Source of the DNA: Apostichopus californicus
Taxonomy: Eukaryota > Echinodermata > Holothuroidea > Aspidochirotida > Stichopodidae
Reading direction: 5' to 3'
DNA length: 42,146 bases
Assembly (NCBI GenBank): GCA_020650975.1
Contig: JAIPMN010002326.1
Location: 1 to 42,146, forward strand
Shown: positions 10,359 to 23,000 of the stretch, in pieces
Layout: each line of letters starts with the position of its first letter
Position numbering within the stretch: position 1 is the first letter of the stretch
Made by a program: the position numbers and the translations under genes
The notes under the pieces: generated by a model
Told to the model about the DNA's origin: nothing
What the model saw: only the letters and a program-made list of their open reading frames with translations
The model's database searches: none

Positions 10359-12005
10359 GGAGAACTCTTTGGCGTATTTTTACGTTCCTGACATAAAACC
10401 TCTTTGGGAAGAAAAAAAAACTCGGCGTAACCAAAATAGTCTACGACAAAATTTGGCCTTCTCGTAATATGCCTCTTGGGACTACATGTCCGGTCAGAGT
10501 ATAACGTCTGCTGCAAACTCTGGGTACATACATTCTTGACAGTGTCTTAGAACTGAATACAAATTCCAACCTTCTTCTCAATGCGGCGGCCACAGAGAAA
10601 ACCTTATTGAGGTATCCGATTGTGTAAGGTTCGGCAGAGGCTTGCATTTTTCGGCGTGACCACCGAGTTACATGTCGACATGTCAGGTCGCTTTCCTGAT
10701 TGGTCAAGTTTTCCGTCAAAGGTCATCAGTATTGCCCCCCACCCCCACCCCCACCCCCCGAATATACTAGACACTCAAGGAATGGTCACCGATGCTCACA
10801 TTTCAACATGTAGTTTTACTACAACCATCCTTCCAACTGAGACATTTAATTGTCTTTATTCAAACCTTCCTCTATCTCCGGAAATAACTCAAAGGACCAC
10901 AACCTCTAGGAAAAAACATTACTTTTGAAAACATCTAGCAATTTCTTAGCATGCTAAAATTTGGGGCCAATACTGATAAATTGGTAATAACGTTTTGTGG
11001 AAATACACATTAACCCGATCGGTTTGCACTGATTAAATCGCTCGTTACCGTGGATCCTCGTAAATTGTCAGCATCAGTAGATTAAAAGGGGTACATACCT
11101 TACGAGAAGAAGGGGGAAAAAAATAATAAAAACAATTTTTTGATTGTTTTCATTACAATCCTTGGCATACTCGAATAATTTGTTTTGGCTTACTACGACC
11201 ATTCTCACCGCAGGCATAGAACTGCTGCAACTATTTCACAATGGAACTCTTTTGGAGATGAGCGTCATAAAGTATAACATTGATCCATGTTTCGAATACA
11301 GTTGTGTTAAATCTCTTCCAACATGAAAATGTCCGGGATATGCCCAAAAACAAGGAAGAAAAAAGTGAAAATTTTCAAGACAATTGCACAACGATAGATA
11401 AAATTAGTCACAAATCTTGGATTGTCAAATCTGTGGAAGTAAAATTGTGAATGAAGAAGTGTAGGATCCACATTCCCACAAATATACCTATGGATCTTCG
11501 ATGTGTATATCAGCTGTGTACAGAATATAATATTGATCTATCTGGTATATTTATATATATATATAAATATATATATATACTGTACAGGAACCAGACTCGT
11601 TTAACAATTTTGGGTTTCTTCGGGTTTATTTCTTTTCTTTTTTATACATTCCACTTTTCTGCCGAAATGAGTTGTTTGTAAATTGTCTTATTAGCAGCTG
11701 TGAAAGTTCTACCATCGATTATGTGACTTTGTAATTGTTCAAGGTGATACAGAAGGGAGGGAGGGGGGGGCGGAGGAGGGGAGGGGGAAAAAGAGAGAGC
11801 TCCAGCTTTATTGTACTTTCAAAGAGTCTGAGACAAATTGACCTCTTTCTATGAATGCATTTATTTTGGTGTAATTTTCTGTATACTGTTTTATAGAAGT
11901 TTAAAGCAAATTATAATTTGTCAATTTCCTTTGTTTTTTTGGTAGTTGGGGTGGCGGTGGTTATGGGGGTGAGGGTTATGGATTAATAAAGTTGTATTAT
12001 GCAAT
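10359..12005 (+). other. Probable 3'UTR of the GPCR gene
   Basis: No splice-linked coding follows the stop. The strongest poly(A) signal in the right place is AATAAA at 11985-11990, followed by a T-rich stretch, which would give a ~1.6 kb 3'UTR. An earlier AATAAA at 11125-11130 is another possible end. An AT microsatellite lies at 11547-11580. Confidence 0.5.
11985..11990 (+). terminator. Candidate polyadenylation signal of the GPCR gene
   Basis: A canonical AATAAA lies 1.6 kb downstream of the stop codon and is followed within 20 bases by GTTGTATT. It is assigned by position and hexamer only. Confidence 0.4.
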
Positions 12006-12102
12006 CCCAAATACAGGGAATGAAATCTTGCTCTATTTCATACAATATACATGGACGTTAAACACGGATACACACATACATGGATGTTAAATGGATGTGT
12101 GC

Positions 12103-12208
12103 CGAGTGATTGGCTTCGGTCAGCTTGCGAGTCTATATGCCTCCATGGCTTCTTTCGCGAGTTCCTGCTTGCGGGAAGATCACATATACATAAATACATA
12201 AATACACT
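12103..12208 (+). mobile_element. SINE family 2 tail fragment
   Basis: GGCTTCGGTCAGCTTGCGAG and the following TTCTTTCGCGAGTTC match the tail of the full-length element at 35100-35348. Both end in ATACATAAATACATA-type repeats. The tRNA-like head is missing. Confidence 0.65.
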
Positions 12209-15200
12209 GATTTTATGAGACAGGCATTGCTGTAGCTAGACCGTTTGATGGGAATTGGGGTAGTTTGGGGCCTGTGGGGGGGGGGGAGGGGGCCACATGA
12301 TAGAACAGGACAGAGGGAGTTTTTAAGGATGCTTACCTTAAAAACGTTTGCCAAACTTTAAAACAAGATTGCAGGGACCCTCTGGCTACATGACTGACCC
12401 AAAGCAAAAAATTGTTGTTAGGTCCATAGTATAAAAAATTTGGTAATCTATAAATATTTGCAACATACAGATGCCTTAATGTTATTGCTACAATTAACTT
12501 ATAATATGTATGTTTCATTTTGGTCCCTTTTAATAAATTCACATACCATGATAGTCAATGTGCGGTGAGGGCCTCGTCGTCAAGTTGTATCACTATGGTT
12601 ACAGATGTGACATGTCACTGTGTGACAAATTTAGTAACAAAACTTTTATTGTTTATAGTCGGTATAGCCAACAGAGGAAGTTATGTAAAATCAAATCGTG
12701 TTCTAACGACGGAGAGATGGAAAAACCGTTTTTTTTTGGGAAAACCGACATATTGTAAATAAGGCCGTTATCGAACAAAACCAAGCGAAGGCAGATCCCA
12801 AACAAATGTGGGGTTTTGGTATCCTCTCCTGTAGAGACCTCCTGGAATACAGAGAAATATCCCTCTTAGCCATAGATTACTGAAATCTGTTTTAATCTGT
12901 CGGTCCTTTAAGAGAATATGTAAAACAATAATATATTTTTGAAAGAAAAAAAAAAAGGAAAAAAAAAATACCCCAACAACGTAGAAGCGTGTTTGTATAT
13001 ATATATAACGTTTTGCCTGGAATTCCACTGTAAACTGGGAATTTGTAAAACTATCGAAAAATTATGCTGTAAAAAAAGTTATATTGTGCCAAGGGTTGTA
13101 AAAACCAGTGGAGAGCTTTGGTCTGTTTTATTTTCCCATTTTTCTAATTTTTTTTTGTGGTCTATTCTTGTGTAAATAGTGTCTCACATAAGCAAGGTTT
13201 GGTCAGGTTTTCTTTGAAATGAACAGTAAGTTTCATTCCAAAACCATATTTTTTGACCTATTAAACTTAAATTAAAAAAAAAGAAAGAAGTGATATTGAG
13301 ACTGTTAATAAGGCAAGTTTTAAACGTGGACTTTCGGAAGCAAGGTTTAAAAGTTCAGACTATAGTATTTCCATTATAATGCCAAGGTAAAGTGTGGGAC
13401 GTACCATTTTTAACCAACAACACAAAGTATGTTTTTCCTTCGAAGTGTTCTAGAAATATGCAACTTTGTTGTTATTATTATTATTATTGTTATATTTTAT
13501 CGTTATAACATTGAACTTCTGAAATATTACGACTTGGGATTATACAAGTTTTCAACAGTCTTCGATTGACTTTTATGCTCGGGATTACATGGTTTGTTTT
13601 TTTTTCTTTCCATGATCTCCCCTGTTAATATTGGTTTCATCCACAAGAATTATATGCAAAATGTTTTAATATCTTTACAAATTTTGATAGAATGTTAATT
13701 GAACTTTAAAAAATCTTTATGAGTTTCATGTTAACATTTTAATTTTACGGTATTAGATGGTGTCAGGTTTATCATAATGTTTAATGTGTCAGTGTTGAAC
13801 TTTTTCAGGAATAATGGTATGGAAAAATATGAAAACGTTTTTTTTGACAGGAATTTGAACTTCAAAACTTGAAAAAGCAAGTGAAGTCACATTTGGGAAA
13901 CTTTCAGCTTGCTTATATATAGTCTTAACTTAGCCTGTGTTACCTCTACAACTATAAACTCCCATCTCATGGAACCTAGTAGGAAATTTGGAAAAACCTG
14001 TAAGGGCATGAAAATATAACACAGAGCAGATTCAAAGAGATCTAAGCTGCACTCATCAATTTAAAAATAAAACGAAATTAAAATAAACTTTTGCCATAAA
14101 TATTGCTCCATGTGAGAGAGATCAGACTTGGAAAGCTTTGTCCATCCTTCTGTCTGGTGTGTGAAGTAAACATTAAACTTGTGAAATCTTCCCAAATTGG
14201 GTAAGAAGTTTCTTAGCTGTTTGGGGCAAGATATTTATAACAGATAATTGTCTATCACACAGGTCACCATGATGATGATTTGGGTTTGGTTTTCTCCTTT
14301 TAACAACTTTAATGAAGGATTATTTGATAAAATTCCTCCAACTTAAGATCTAGGAGTTTCATATTTGATTTCCAACTGGTTTTGATTCACTTCAAAACAT
14401 ACTCTTAGCACCTTTTTAAGACATCAAGGGCTGATTGTTAAACGCATCAATATATTCCTGTGTTATGTGTGCTCCACCAACTAGTATCGTTTCAGCTTCA
14501 GACAAACAGAAACTTTAAAAAAATGAAACATATTCACTGTTGAATCTTTTCAGGAAACCATAATAAAAGGCTCAATTTTCAAATTGATGATCAGCAATTA
14601 TTTTGATACCAATATCTGGCTCATTTTATATCTGAATGATTGATTGATTAGACTGAAATGCTTTCCAAATTACATAACAGATCTTTAATTCCCAATGTAA
14701 TGAAAGCTTTTTTTTTGGTGCTGAGAGTAGGTATATTCTAAATCATTTGGGTACACAGTTTAGGCAAAACTGTGACCTGCAAGATCGATTTTGCCCCCCC
14801 CCCCCACCCCCCTTGTTTAATAGTTTGAAAAACCTACGAGTATGATATTACAAGTTTTCTTCAATCATCTTTGTTCATAAAGTAATTCTGCAGATCAAAA
14901 CAAGCCCCTGTATAGATATGGGTTAACATGTTTGCAAGGTATTAATTTTTTACAAAAAATATTTTTACAGACTTTTTTGAGTGCAACGCAAAAGTGTCTT
15001 CACTATCCAAAATGTGACTGGAGGAGTTTTTAGTCTTCAAGGAAGAAGCCGAACCAAGGAATTTCAAATTTGAAGACAATTGAAATGAGTTGAAAACGAA
15101 ATTAGAGAGGAACTGTTACAAACTTTTCTGACAAGTAATTTGTTCTGTGTTGCTAAAAGCTTTGAAATTGGTTAACATTCACCGTTTTACAATTTATTAA

Positions 15201-15822
15201 ACTTTGTCGGAACGTTTGTTCCTTTTCTTTGATTGGTATCTCCGATAGATACAAGTTTTGTACAAAATTAGCTTCAATCATAAAAAGTAAATGAAACATT
15301 CAACAATGGCGTTGTTCTTTTTTTTGTGGCTTTATTAGATTGATAGTATATTTCTCTTCCAAAATTATTGTCAAGAATAGCAAAAATATGACTCGACACA
15401 TGGACGGGACGGTTAACGACGGATGGAATCAATGATATCGTAAAAAAATATTCGTACATGAGATGGACGACAAGAACTGCTGACTTTTGAAGGTATCATA
15501 AATGCACCAAGGAACCCCTCCTGTAACCTTTTTGTTACATGAATGGAAGGCTATGGACTGGACGAAATATTACCCACACTCCAAACTCCCAATACAGAAA
15601 AAAAAAAAAAATCATCAATTCAAGTCAATAATTGTACATGTTTAATATTAACTAAAAACAAAAGTTACAGAATGTGACATTGAACTTTTCCTATATGCAC
15701 CAGGAGACTGTCACAATCTGTGTCATACTCAAACAGCCAATCAGAAGTAGATCTCCTGGCATTCTGCTTAGGTACTGCACCATATTGGCTGGCTGACAGT
15801 CTTCTTCATTCCTTTCCTCTCA
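12209..15822. other. Intergenic stretch with nothing recognised
   Basis: Both strands are stop-rich and show only homopolymer runs: poly-A near 12943-12968, a C-run near 14795, and an ATT tract near 13477. There is no splice-consistent exon or RNA gene and no clear mobile element. Either gene's 3'UTR could extend into it. Confidence 0.55.
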
Positions 15823-15828
15823 TTTATT
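15823..15828 (-). terminator. Candidate polyadenylation signal of the polycystin gene
   Basis: TTTATT on the + strand is AATAAA on the gene's strand, about 740 bases past the stop codon. A second candidate lies at 15331-15336. The 15829-16566 stretch would then be 3'UTR and holds nothing else I recognise. Confidence 0.35.
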
Positions 15829-16566
15829 GATAATCAAGGAAATTCAAATCACAATTGAGATATTACTTCAGATGTGGCAGTGTTATGACTTCACTTATCT
15901 TCAGAAAAAAACTTTGCTAAGATTTATCAGCCAAAATGAAGAAAATTTTCTTCTTATATATATTAAAATAATCAAGTATTATGTCAAAAACATGTAAATC
16001 TTGATTCTTAACATGGATCAAACATTTATATTACATTAAAATTATATTAAAATATACATGACATATACTGTCACATGATAAACACAACAGCACCGATTGA
16101 AGAGTTGATAAAACTTTGAAGGATTAAATATACAGTATCATATCTTGAAGATATGCCAAAAAATAATGGATGATGTAGAAGATTATCAAAAAGAAAAGAT
16201 ATAAAAATAATAGCCTCGGGAGAAAAAAATGGACGGAAAGTTTGGATGGCATGATTGCAACCTTTGTTGGATAAGGCAAATCTTTTGTCGATAAAAACTT
16301 AAATATGTACACCAGATCATTATGCGGGCAGCTGCAGTCACAAACAGTCACAGCTGCATTAAACAGTTCTCTACCATTTAATTACCTCTATTAAGACCTA
16401 CCATTGTCTGAAACTACTTTAACATCTTTTTAAAAAAAAAAAACCCAACCTAGAATCACATTAATATGGTCCATAAAATCCTGATGTCGAAAATGTCTGG
16501 ATTGAATAACTCTTGCACACACACATAAAGAACTACCATAGTCTACTGAAACACTATCAGATTCAT

Positions 16567-17099
16567 CTACAAAGAGTCCCCCCCACTCTTCCACCTCTCA
16601 GGGCCGAGCGAGATGACCGGTATCTGATCCTCTGTTCTGTCCTCATCCGATAGGTTATCCTCCTCCTCGTGTGAAATCCTGCTCCTCCCTTTTCCTCTCG
16701 TCTTCGTCTTCCTCAGTCTTCTGTTCGACGACGACTTTCCTCTCTTGCTCTCGCAGTCAGAGGAGGACGAGGAGTCATCGACTTGATCAAGCATATTCGG
16801 AAGCGGGAAGCTATCCATGCTGAGATTACTCTGGACGCGCTGTCCCTCCTCCGAATCCCTCACGATATCGTTAGGGTCTCCTGGGCTTCTCCAGGCCGAC
16901 CTGACCTTGACCTCAAGTTGGCACTGCTCCAGGTAATCGAGGCCGGCGCAAGGAGGCTCGAGGAGGTCGGGGGTCAAGTTTGACCGGCTGGACAGACCCG
17001 AGGAATACGGTTCCAGACTGGAGATGGTGGAGAGCTGAGATGACGATCCAGACCAAGTCACTCTCTGCCACTTCTCAAATGTTTGTTCCTCTAACGAAC
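16567..17099 (-). CDS. Polycystin terminal exon: Ser-rich, charged C-terminus
   Basis: Acceptor TTTTCAG, stop TAG at 16567-16569, 533 bases. It begins SLEEQTFEKWQRVTWSGSSS, runs through Ser-rich sequence, then an acidic/Ser run (DDSSSSSDCESK) and a basic cluster (KRGKSSSNRRLRKTKTRGKG). It ends DQIPVISLGPERWKSGGDSL. The basic cluster resembles a bipartite nuclear signal. The exon is more GC-rich than its surroundings. Confidence 0.9.
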
Positions 17100-20000
17100 C
17101 TGAAAAGAAAAGATTAGAAAGAATAATTTCAAATTCTTGATTTTAAGGCAGTGAGTAACAACAATTGTTGATGAGAAAGGTGACAAAATTCTAATCATAC
17201 ACATAAACATGCTATCATCATCACATTGAGTCCTTTTGATTTTCTGTTCTTTTCCTCATTCCATTCTGAAGTTGAAATATTAGAAACGAGCATTATTTCT
17301 CAACAGTTCAAGTGGCGCAGTTGGTAGTGCTCTGGACTGGAGAGAGTCAGACAAGCTCCATGTTGGCGGTTCAATTCCAGCTGGTGCATTTTGATTTTTT
17401 TTCTTCTTTTCCTCATTTCATTCTGAAGTTGAAATATTAGAAACGAGCATTATTTCTCAACATGTTCAAGTGGCGCAGTTGGTAGTGCTCTGGACTGGAG
17501 AGAGTCAGACAAGCTCCATGTTGGCGGTTCAATTCCAGCTGGTGCATTTTGATTTTCTGCTCTTTTCCTCATTCCATTGTGGAGTTGAAATATTAGAAAC
17601 GAGCATTATTTCTCAACAGTTCAAGTGGCGCAGTTGGTAGTGCTCTGAACTGAGAGAGTCTGACAAACTCCATGTCTGCGGTTCAAGTCCAGCCAGAGCC
17701 TTTTACTTTTCTGTTCTTTGGAGCAGGCATAAGTATAAAGGTAAGAAACGAAGTTGAATAATTGGGAACCAAAATGGTGTAATTGGTTGTTCCGTGAGCT
17801 TTGAAGTTTTGATTTGCTGGGTTCAAGCCCTGGGTTGGTAATTGCCGTCCTAGGACTTCGCTGGCAGTCTGTATTCTGACAAGGTTCCCAAGCGGCCCAG
17901 GTGAGTTGCGCTGACCCCCTCCCCCCTGACAAGGTACCCAAGAGGCCCAGGTGAGTTGCGCGGAACCCCTCCCCCCAGACAAGGTTCCACGCGGACCAGG
18001 TGAGTTGCGCGGATTCCCTCCCCCCAGACAAGGTTCCCACGCGGACCAGGTGAGTTGCGCGGATTCCCTCCCCCCCAGACAAGGTTCCTACGCGGCCACC
18101 GATCTCCCTGACAGGGGTCAGGGAAGAAAATGTTTTGAAAAAATAACTAAGTCCAAACAAGTGGATCTTTAAATATTTAAACCACTTTATTAATCAGTGT
18201 CTCACCTAATGGTCTAGTGGTTGTGAAAAAATTTTTGCAACAGAAGGTCCCTGGTTCAAACCCAACTTCTGCTCTTCTTTTGCACATACACACACACACA
18301 CACAGACAACAGTAACACTGTAAGTTGTTCACATCTTGTTTTAGCTACTTACATACAAAAAAAATATATATATATATATATATACAAAAAAAACATTAAA
18401 AACAATTAATCAAACATCTACAAAAAAATGAAGAAAATTAGATTGATGCATAAGCAAAATACATCTACTTTAAACCACCAAAATATTGCATTCATTTACA
18501 ACCATCAGAGAGATGAGTTTAGTCCTACTATCCATTCCTTAATATTGCATTCATTTACAACCAATAGAGAGTTGAGTCTAGTCCTACTATACATTCCATA
18601 GTAAGCACAAAGAGCTGTAGAGAAGGATAACAACATTTGCTTCAAATACAATCTACTGGTTCAAGGATACTTTTAAAATAGTTCAATCTTTTTTCATGTC
18701 ATGTCAAGTCATTTCATTGACAGGACATTTCTTCACCCCAGTTAACACCCTTGTACTACCTGTCCCAAAACAAGTTGACCCAATCAAAATACCCTAATAA
18801 TAGACAAAAGCATCAGTCCAGACGATGAATAGACTATTTTAAGCAAACGACTGCATAATGACTTCTTCGTCACACTTTATAACAAGAATATTGATAGAGT
18901 TTCTGTACACTTTTGAAATTTTGGAACATATTGAATAGTTATATTGATGGGACTTTAGAGATACTGAATTGTAAGAATATAATTTGTAACTCACGATTGC
19001 ATCAAAGATTCAACTATTTCATTGTGATGATTGTCAACGTTAGTTTACATGACGTTATTTTTTATTGGCCTTAAGGTAGTTACTTTGTATGATCTTGACT
19101 TCTAGACATACTGTACATGTTGCAAATCCAACTTAAAGGGCGTGGACTTGTTTGCAGAAAAATATCAAGATTATTGTGTCAAAAAAAAGACATAACTCCC
19201 TGGTAAGGATAACACTGTGAAAATACAGCAACCTGTTGGCTATTTAAATAATTGTGTACAGTTACTGATACACAGCATATCCACATATATATAACCAAAT
19301 ATTAATATCATAATATATTTTTGATTATAAAACTTCAGCTTCCTAAAACATCTTTCTCACATATCATATCATATCATATCAGAAGAAATTGTTCCAATGA
19401 AGATTTTTCCTTTCTTTTCCAGACTAAACTTCAAAATTCAAGGACTTTTAAGACCTACAAAAGAAGTTGTTCCTTATCCACTAATTTTGCCCCCACTTTT
19501 TCCTGACTGTTTTCCCATTATCCAGAAAGCATTAGAGCCATGCTTCCTTCATCCAGCTGTCTCAGATAACCCTGAATCACACATTTAAAAACTGCATCTA
19601 AATTCCCCGTCTATCTCTAGGAAATAAAATCGCGCCAACCCATCTGATAATCTCCACATTGGTAACATCCCCCCCCCCCCCCACTTTGAAACACTTCCCA
19701 TATATTTACAACTTCCGATGATCTGTTTACCTATATTTCCTCTCTTTGTCCCTCCAATGTTTATCTCCTACCTCTCCTCAACCCCTGTTGCTTTCTTCTC
19801 TCTATCCCTTATCTACTAATCCCCTTACATCTATCTCTTTGTGTTCACCATGCTCATTAACCTGTCTGTATTCTGTGCGTGTTTTTGTCCCTTCTGTTAC
19901 TGTTACTGGTCATTTTAGCCTCCGAAGAAGATCTTGCTAGGATCGAAACGTCAGGCCAACTTACTTTTACACATTCTCTTACACAGGCTCTCTAGTGGAT

Positions 20001-23000
20001 AAGCAGTTTGCTAACAGTTTCATTTTATTTTACCTATATTTCCCACGGGTTTAGGGAAGACTATTTGTCCGTTACTCTTGACAACTCTGGATGCGGAGGG
20101 AATCCTCTCGTCGTCGGGTTCGTCCCGGGGAGCGGTGCTGTCTTCATCTATCGGGTTAGACGGCGATAAGGTCTCCTGCCCGCTGTCCTTCATCTGATCT
20201 TGTTGCAGACGATGGAAAATCTCCATCGTCAATTTATCCCTGATGAAGAGACGGAGAGAAAAGGATGAGGATGAACGAGACTGCCCTCGGGATATTTGAG
20301 ATCTTCAATTATTTCTGACCTCTGTCAGCGAAATATCAGTACCACATCTCAGAGAGATTGGTATCTACACATTCTCTCCTGGGCTGTGATATACTTTTAA
20401 TGACAATATTAAAAGCTGGATTCAGGAGGTTTTTTTTGCTCTCTGCTCCAATTTTTTTTTTTGTTCCTTCAGTTTGATTCGTGAAACTCCCCCCCCCTTA
20501 GAGACAAATTTTATCTGTTGTCACTTTCCCAATTAGCTGAGCATAACTGAAACGGCAGTTCCACCTCTAGCAAAGTGCCATTGACAAATTTGTCAGTGAG
20601 TGAGGGAAAAAAATAAATGAAGTGATAACAAGTTTGAAACAGTTCTGAGCAATCATGCTTAAACTTTGAGACCAACAATGATGTCCTTCAAAAAAAAAAC
20701 AAGGCAAAGAGAACTTAAGAGAAAACACACAGCTCTTGGGTTGAGAAATGGAAACTTTAGCGAAAACACACAGCTCTTCGGTTGAGAAATGGCGAAGCAC
20801 AAACCTGAAGTTTTGTTCTTCTTCGTCGTCTGACTCTCTGTTCAGCTGAAGATAGTCTCTGATCTCAGGATTGAAGAACTGCTCTTCAAATTTCTCGTCG
20901 TAGCTCTCGCATAGATTCTCCTACGGACGAGAAGAAACTTGGAGAGTTTGCAGATAAAGACAGGTACAACAGAAAGTGGCTGCACACAACTATCCTCCCT
21001 GCCCAGCCTGGGGTGGGGGGGGGGAGTCGGGGTGGGATGATGTATCCTAGGGATTGAGTCAACCTGACGGTACCGATGGCACATTGCCCATTCCGACGAC
21101 CTACCACTTGCCGTACTGCTTTTAAAAATCATCCATTACCGAAAAGCAATTGCCGTGTCTCTTTAAGCAAGTTGGTGTAAATGCCGTCATATCAGTCTCG
21201 GTAATAATTTCTGAAAGTTGCCTTTGTGTTCCTTCGAAAAGCAGAAAACATGGTTGCCTTGCCCTGCCTTTTTTTCAATGAAAAAATTTGAAAGGCAATT
21301 TCTAAGTTGCCCTATAAAGAAGTTGCCTTGATCCTTAATTTCATGCCCTTAAATTCCAAGAGCGTTCACCCAGACGGTGATTGCATTGGACCCACGGTAA
21401 CATCGACGTACCTCCGCGGAGCAAGTCGATATACCATCGTCTCTACCATCTCGGGTGTCGTCCGAGTCTCGGTCTTTCCCTCCGTCCTTTGAAACTCCGA
21501 AAGTATCGCAGACCGTCTCCATCCGAAAGAGCAGTTCTTCGACCTGATACTCCATCTCGGCGAGATTGAATTCCTTTAAAACGGGTAGCAAAGTGAGAGG
21601 AGCAGAGATTATGAATATTGAAGATACTAAAAATAGGCACCAAAAATGAGGTAACTGGGGAAGCGTCACCTGAACATATCCTCCGCTTGAGACATTTAAC
21701 CAAAATACTAAATAATAATATTGAAAAAGTTAAAATTATCTAGAAAATGAGGTAATAATTAAAGGCCAATGGTTGCTTTAATTAATTGTGGAATAAGTTT
21801 AATTCCAAACTATCAATGATGCGATACCTTACATAACATTCCACCTCCTGTCATCGAACTACTACAACTACTTGGAATGATTAGATACCTTCATCTATTA
21901 GATGCTTGGGGTAATTTAATAACTACCTAGCATGTAGTGGGGAACTTTAGCAAACATAAATCTCTAACGTTCTCATGGACATGTTTATGTGTCCAAGGTA
22001 TATTGTAACTACCTACCATAAATAGGTAACCCCCCAACAAATAATACAACTCACATTCAATTATACCCATCATCAGTAAGTAAAGTTTTAACTACCTAAC
22101 TTTGAAAGGTAACCTTAGAAAATATGCCATATGTTGTCCTCATCCAATGTTCCACCCTGCAAAGTGTATGTACTTTGTAAATAGCTAACATTGCTAGGTA
22201 ACAAGGCAAACACCTTTCCATTAATCTGCCTGTGATGTTCAACCAATGCTAAAATAGCTGACACGAAAAAAAGGTCGCTCCATTTTGAGGTCAAGTTGAG
22301 TCACCACAGATCAGTAAATCTAGTGTCAACGACTCTCCTTATTGCATTTTCTTTACCGGGGCAAAAAAAAATCTAATTCTGTTAAACTCAATTTTTAGAA
22401 TCAAATGACTCGATACACAACTGTGTAATACAGGGATGAGCCTGGGGTAAAAGAAAAATCATTGAATTTTGCAAAAATTGCGGTATAGGCACCAGTTTGC
22501 ATATGCTACAGTGTGTTAGGATAATAGTTTTTGTTCCGAGGTAGAAAAGAAATCACAGATATTCCGTGGAAAAAGCTCATGCCTGGTAGTAAGTACTAAA
22601 ACCTCTCTTTTATTCTGATTTTTTGACCTACCAACGGCAGCTTGAACGGTTTCTCCTCCTCTACCTGCTTCTGGATTCCACATTGATGGAGAAGATGCTG
22701 CCAGATGAAAACAAAGACCTCGTAGCCTCCCACCGGCTCCACCTTACATGTCTCCTTCACTTTACGGTAGCTACGACAGAGAACGGCCTTCATCTACGAA
22801 CGGGAGATAAAAAACGTGGCAGACACAGACATTCCAACTCACACGCATTTGGCGTGTGACACACGCATTTCCAGCCCTTCACACGCTCACACGCTATGTG
22901 CACTTTATCACACGCAATCCACAAACAATCTCCGAAAAACCGTGTGTGCAACCATGGAGAGAAATCCATATAAACCTAGGTCTAAAATCAGGTTAGCGGC

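Noticed and set aside
9692-10516. Long antisense open frames across the last GPCR exon (up to ~147 codons)
   Set aside because: They mirror a GC-rich coding exon on the other strand and show no domain or splice support.
10620-10928. A 102-codon + strand open frame after the receptor stop
   Set aside because: It lies in probable 3'UTR, is low-complexity and has no family resemblance.
17308-17390. A tRNA gene in the tandem array
   Set aside because: A- and B-box-like motifs exist but no proper anticodon arm or acceptor pairing can be drawn.
17621-18172. Open frames on both strands across the 50-bp minisatellite
   Set aside because: The repeated residues come from the array itself; no start context, domain or splice link.
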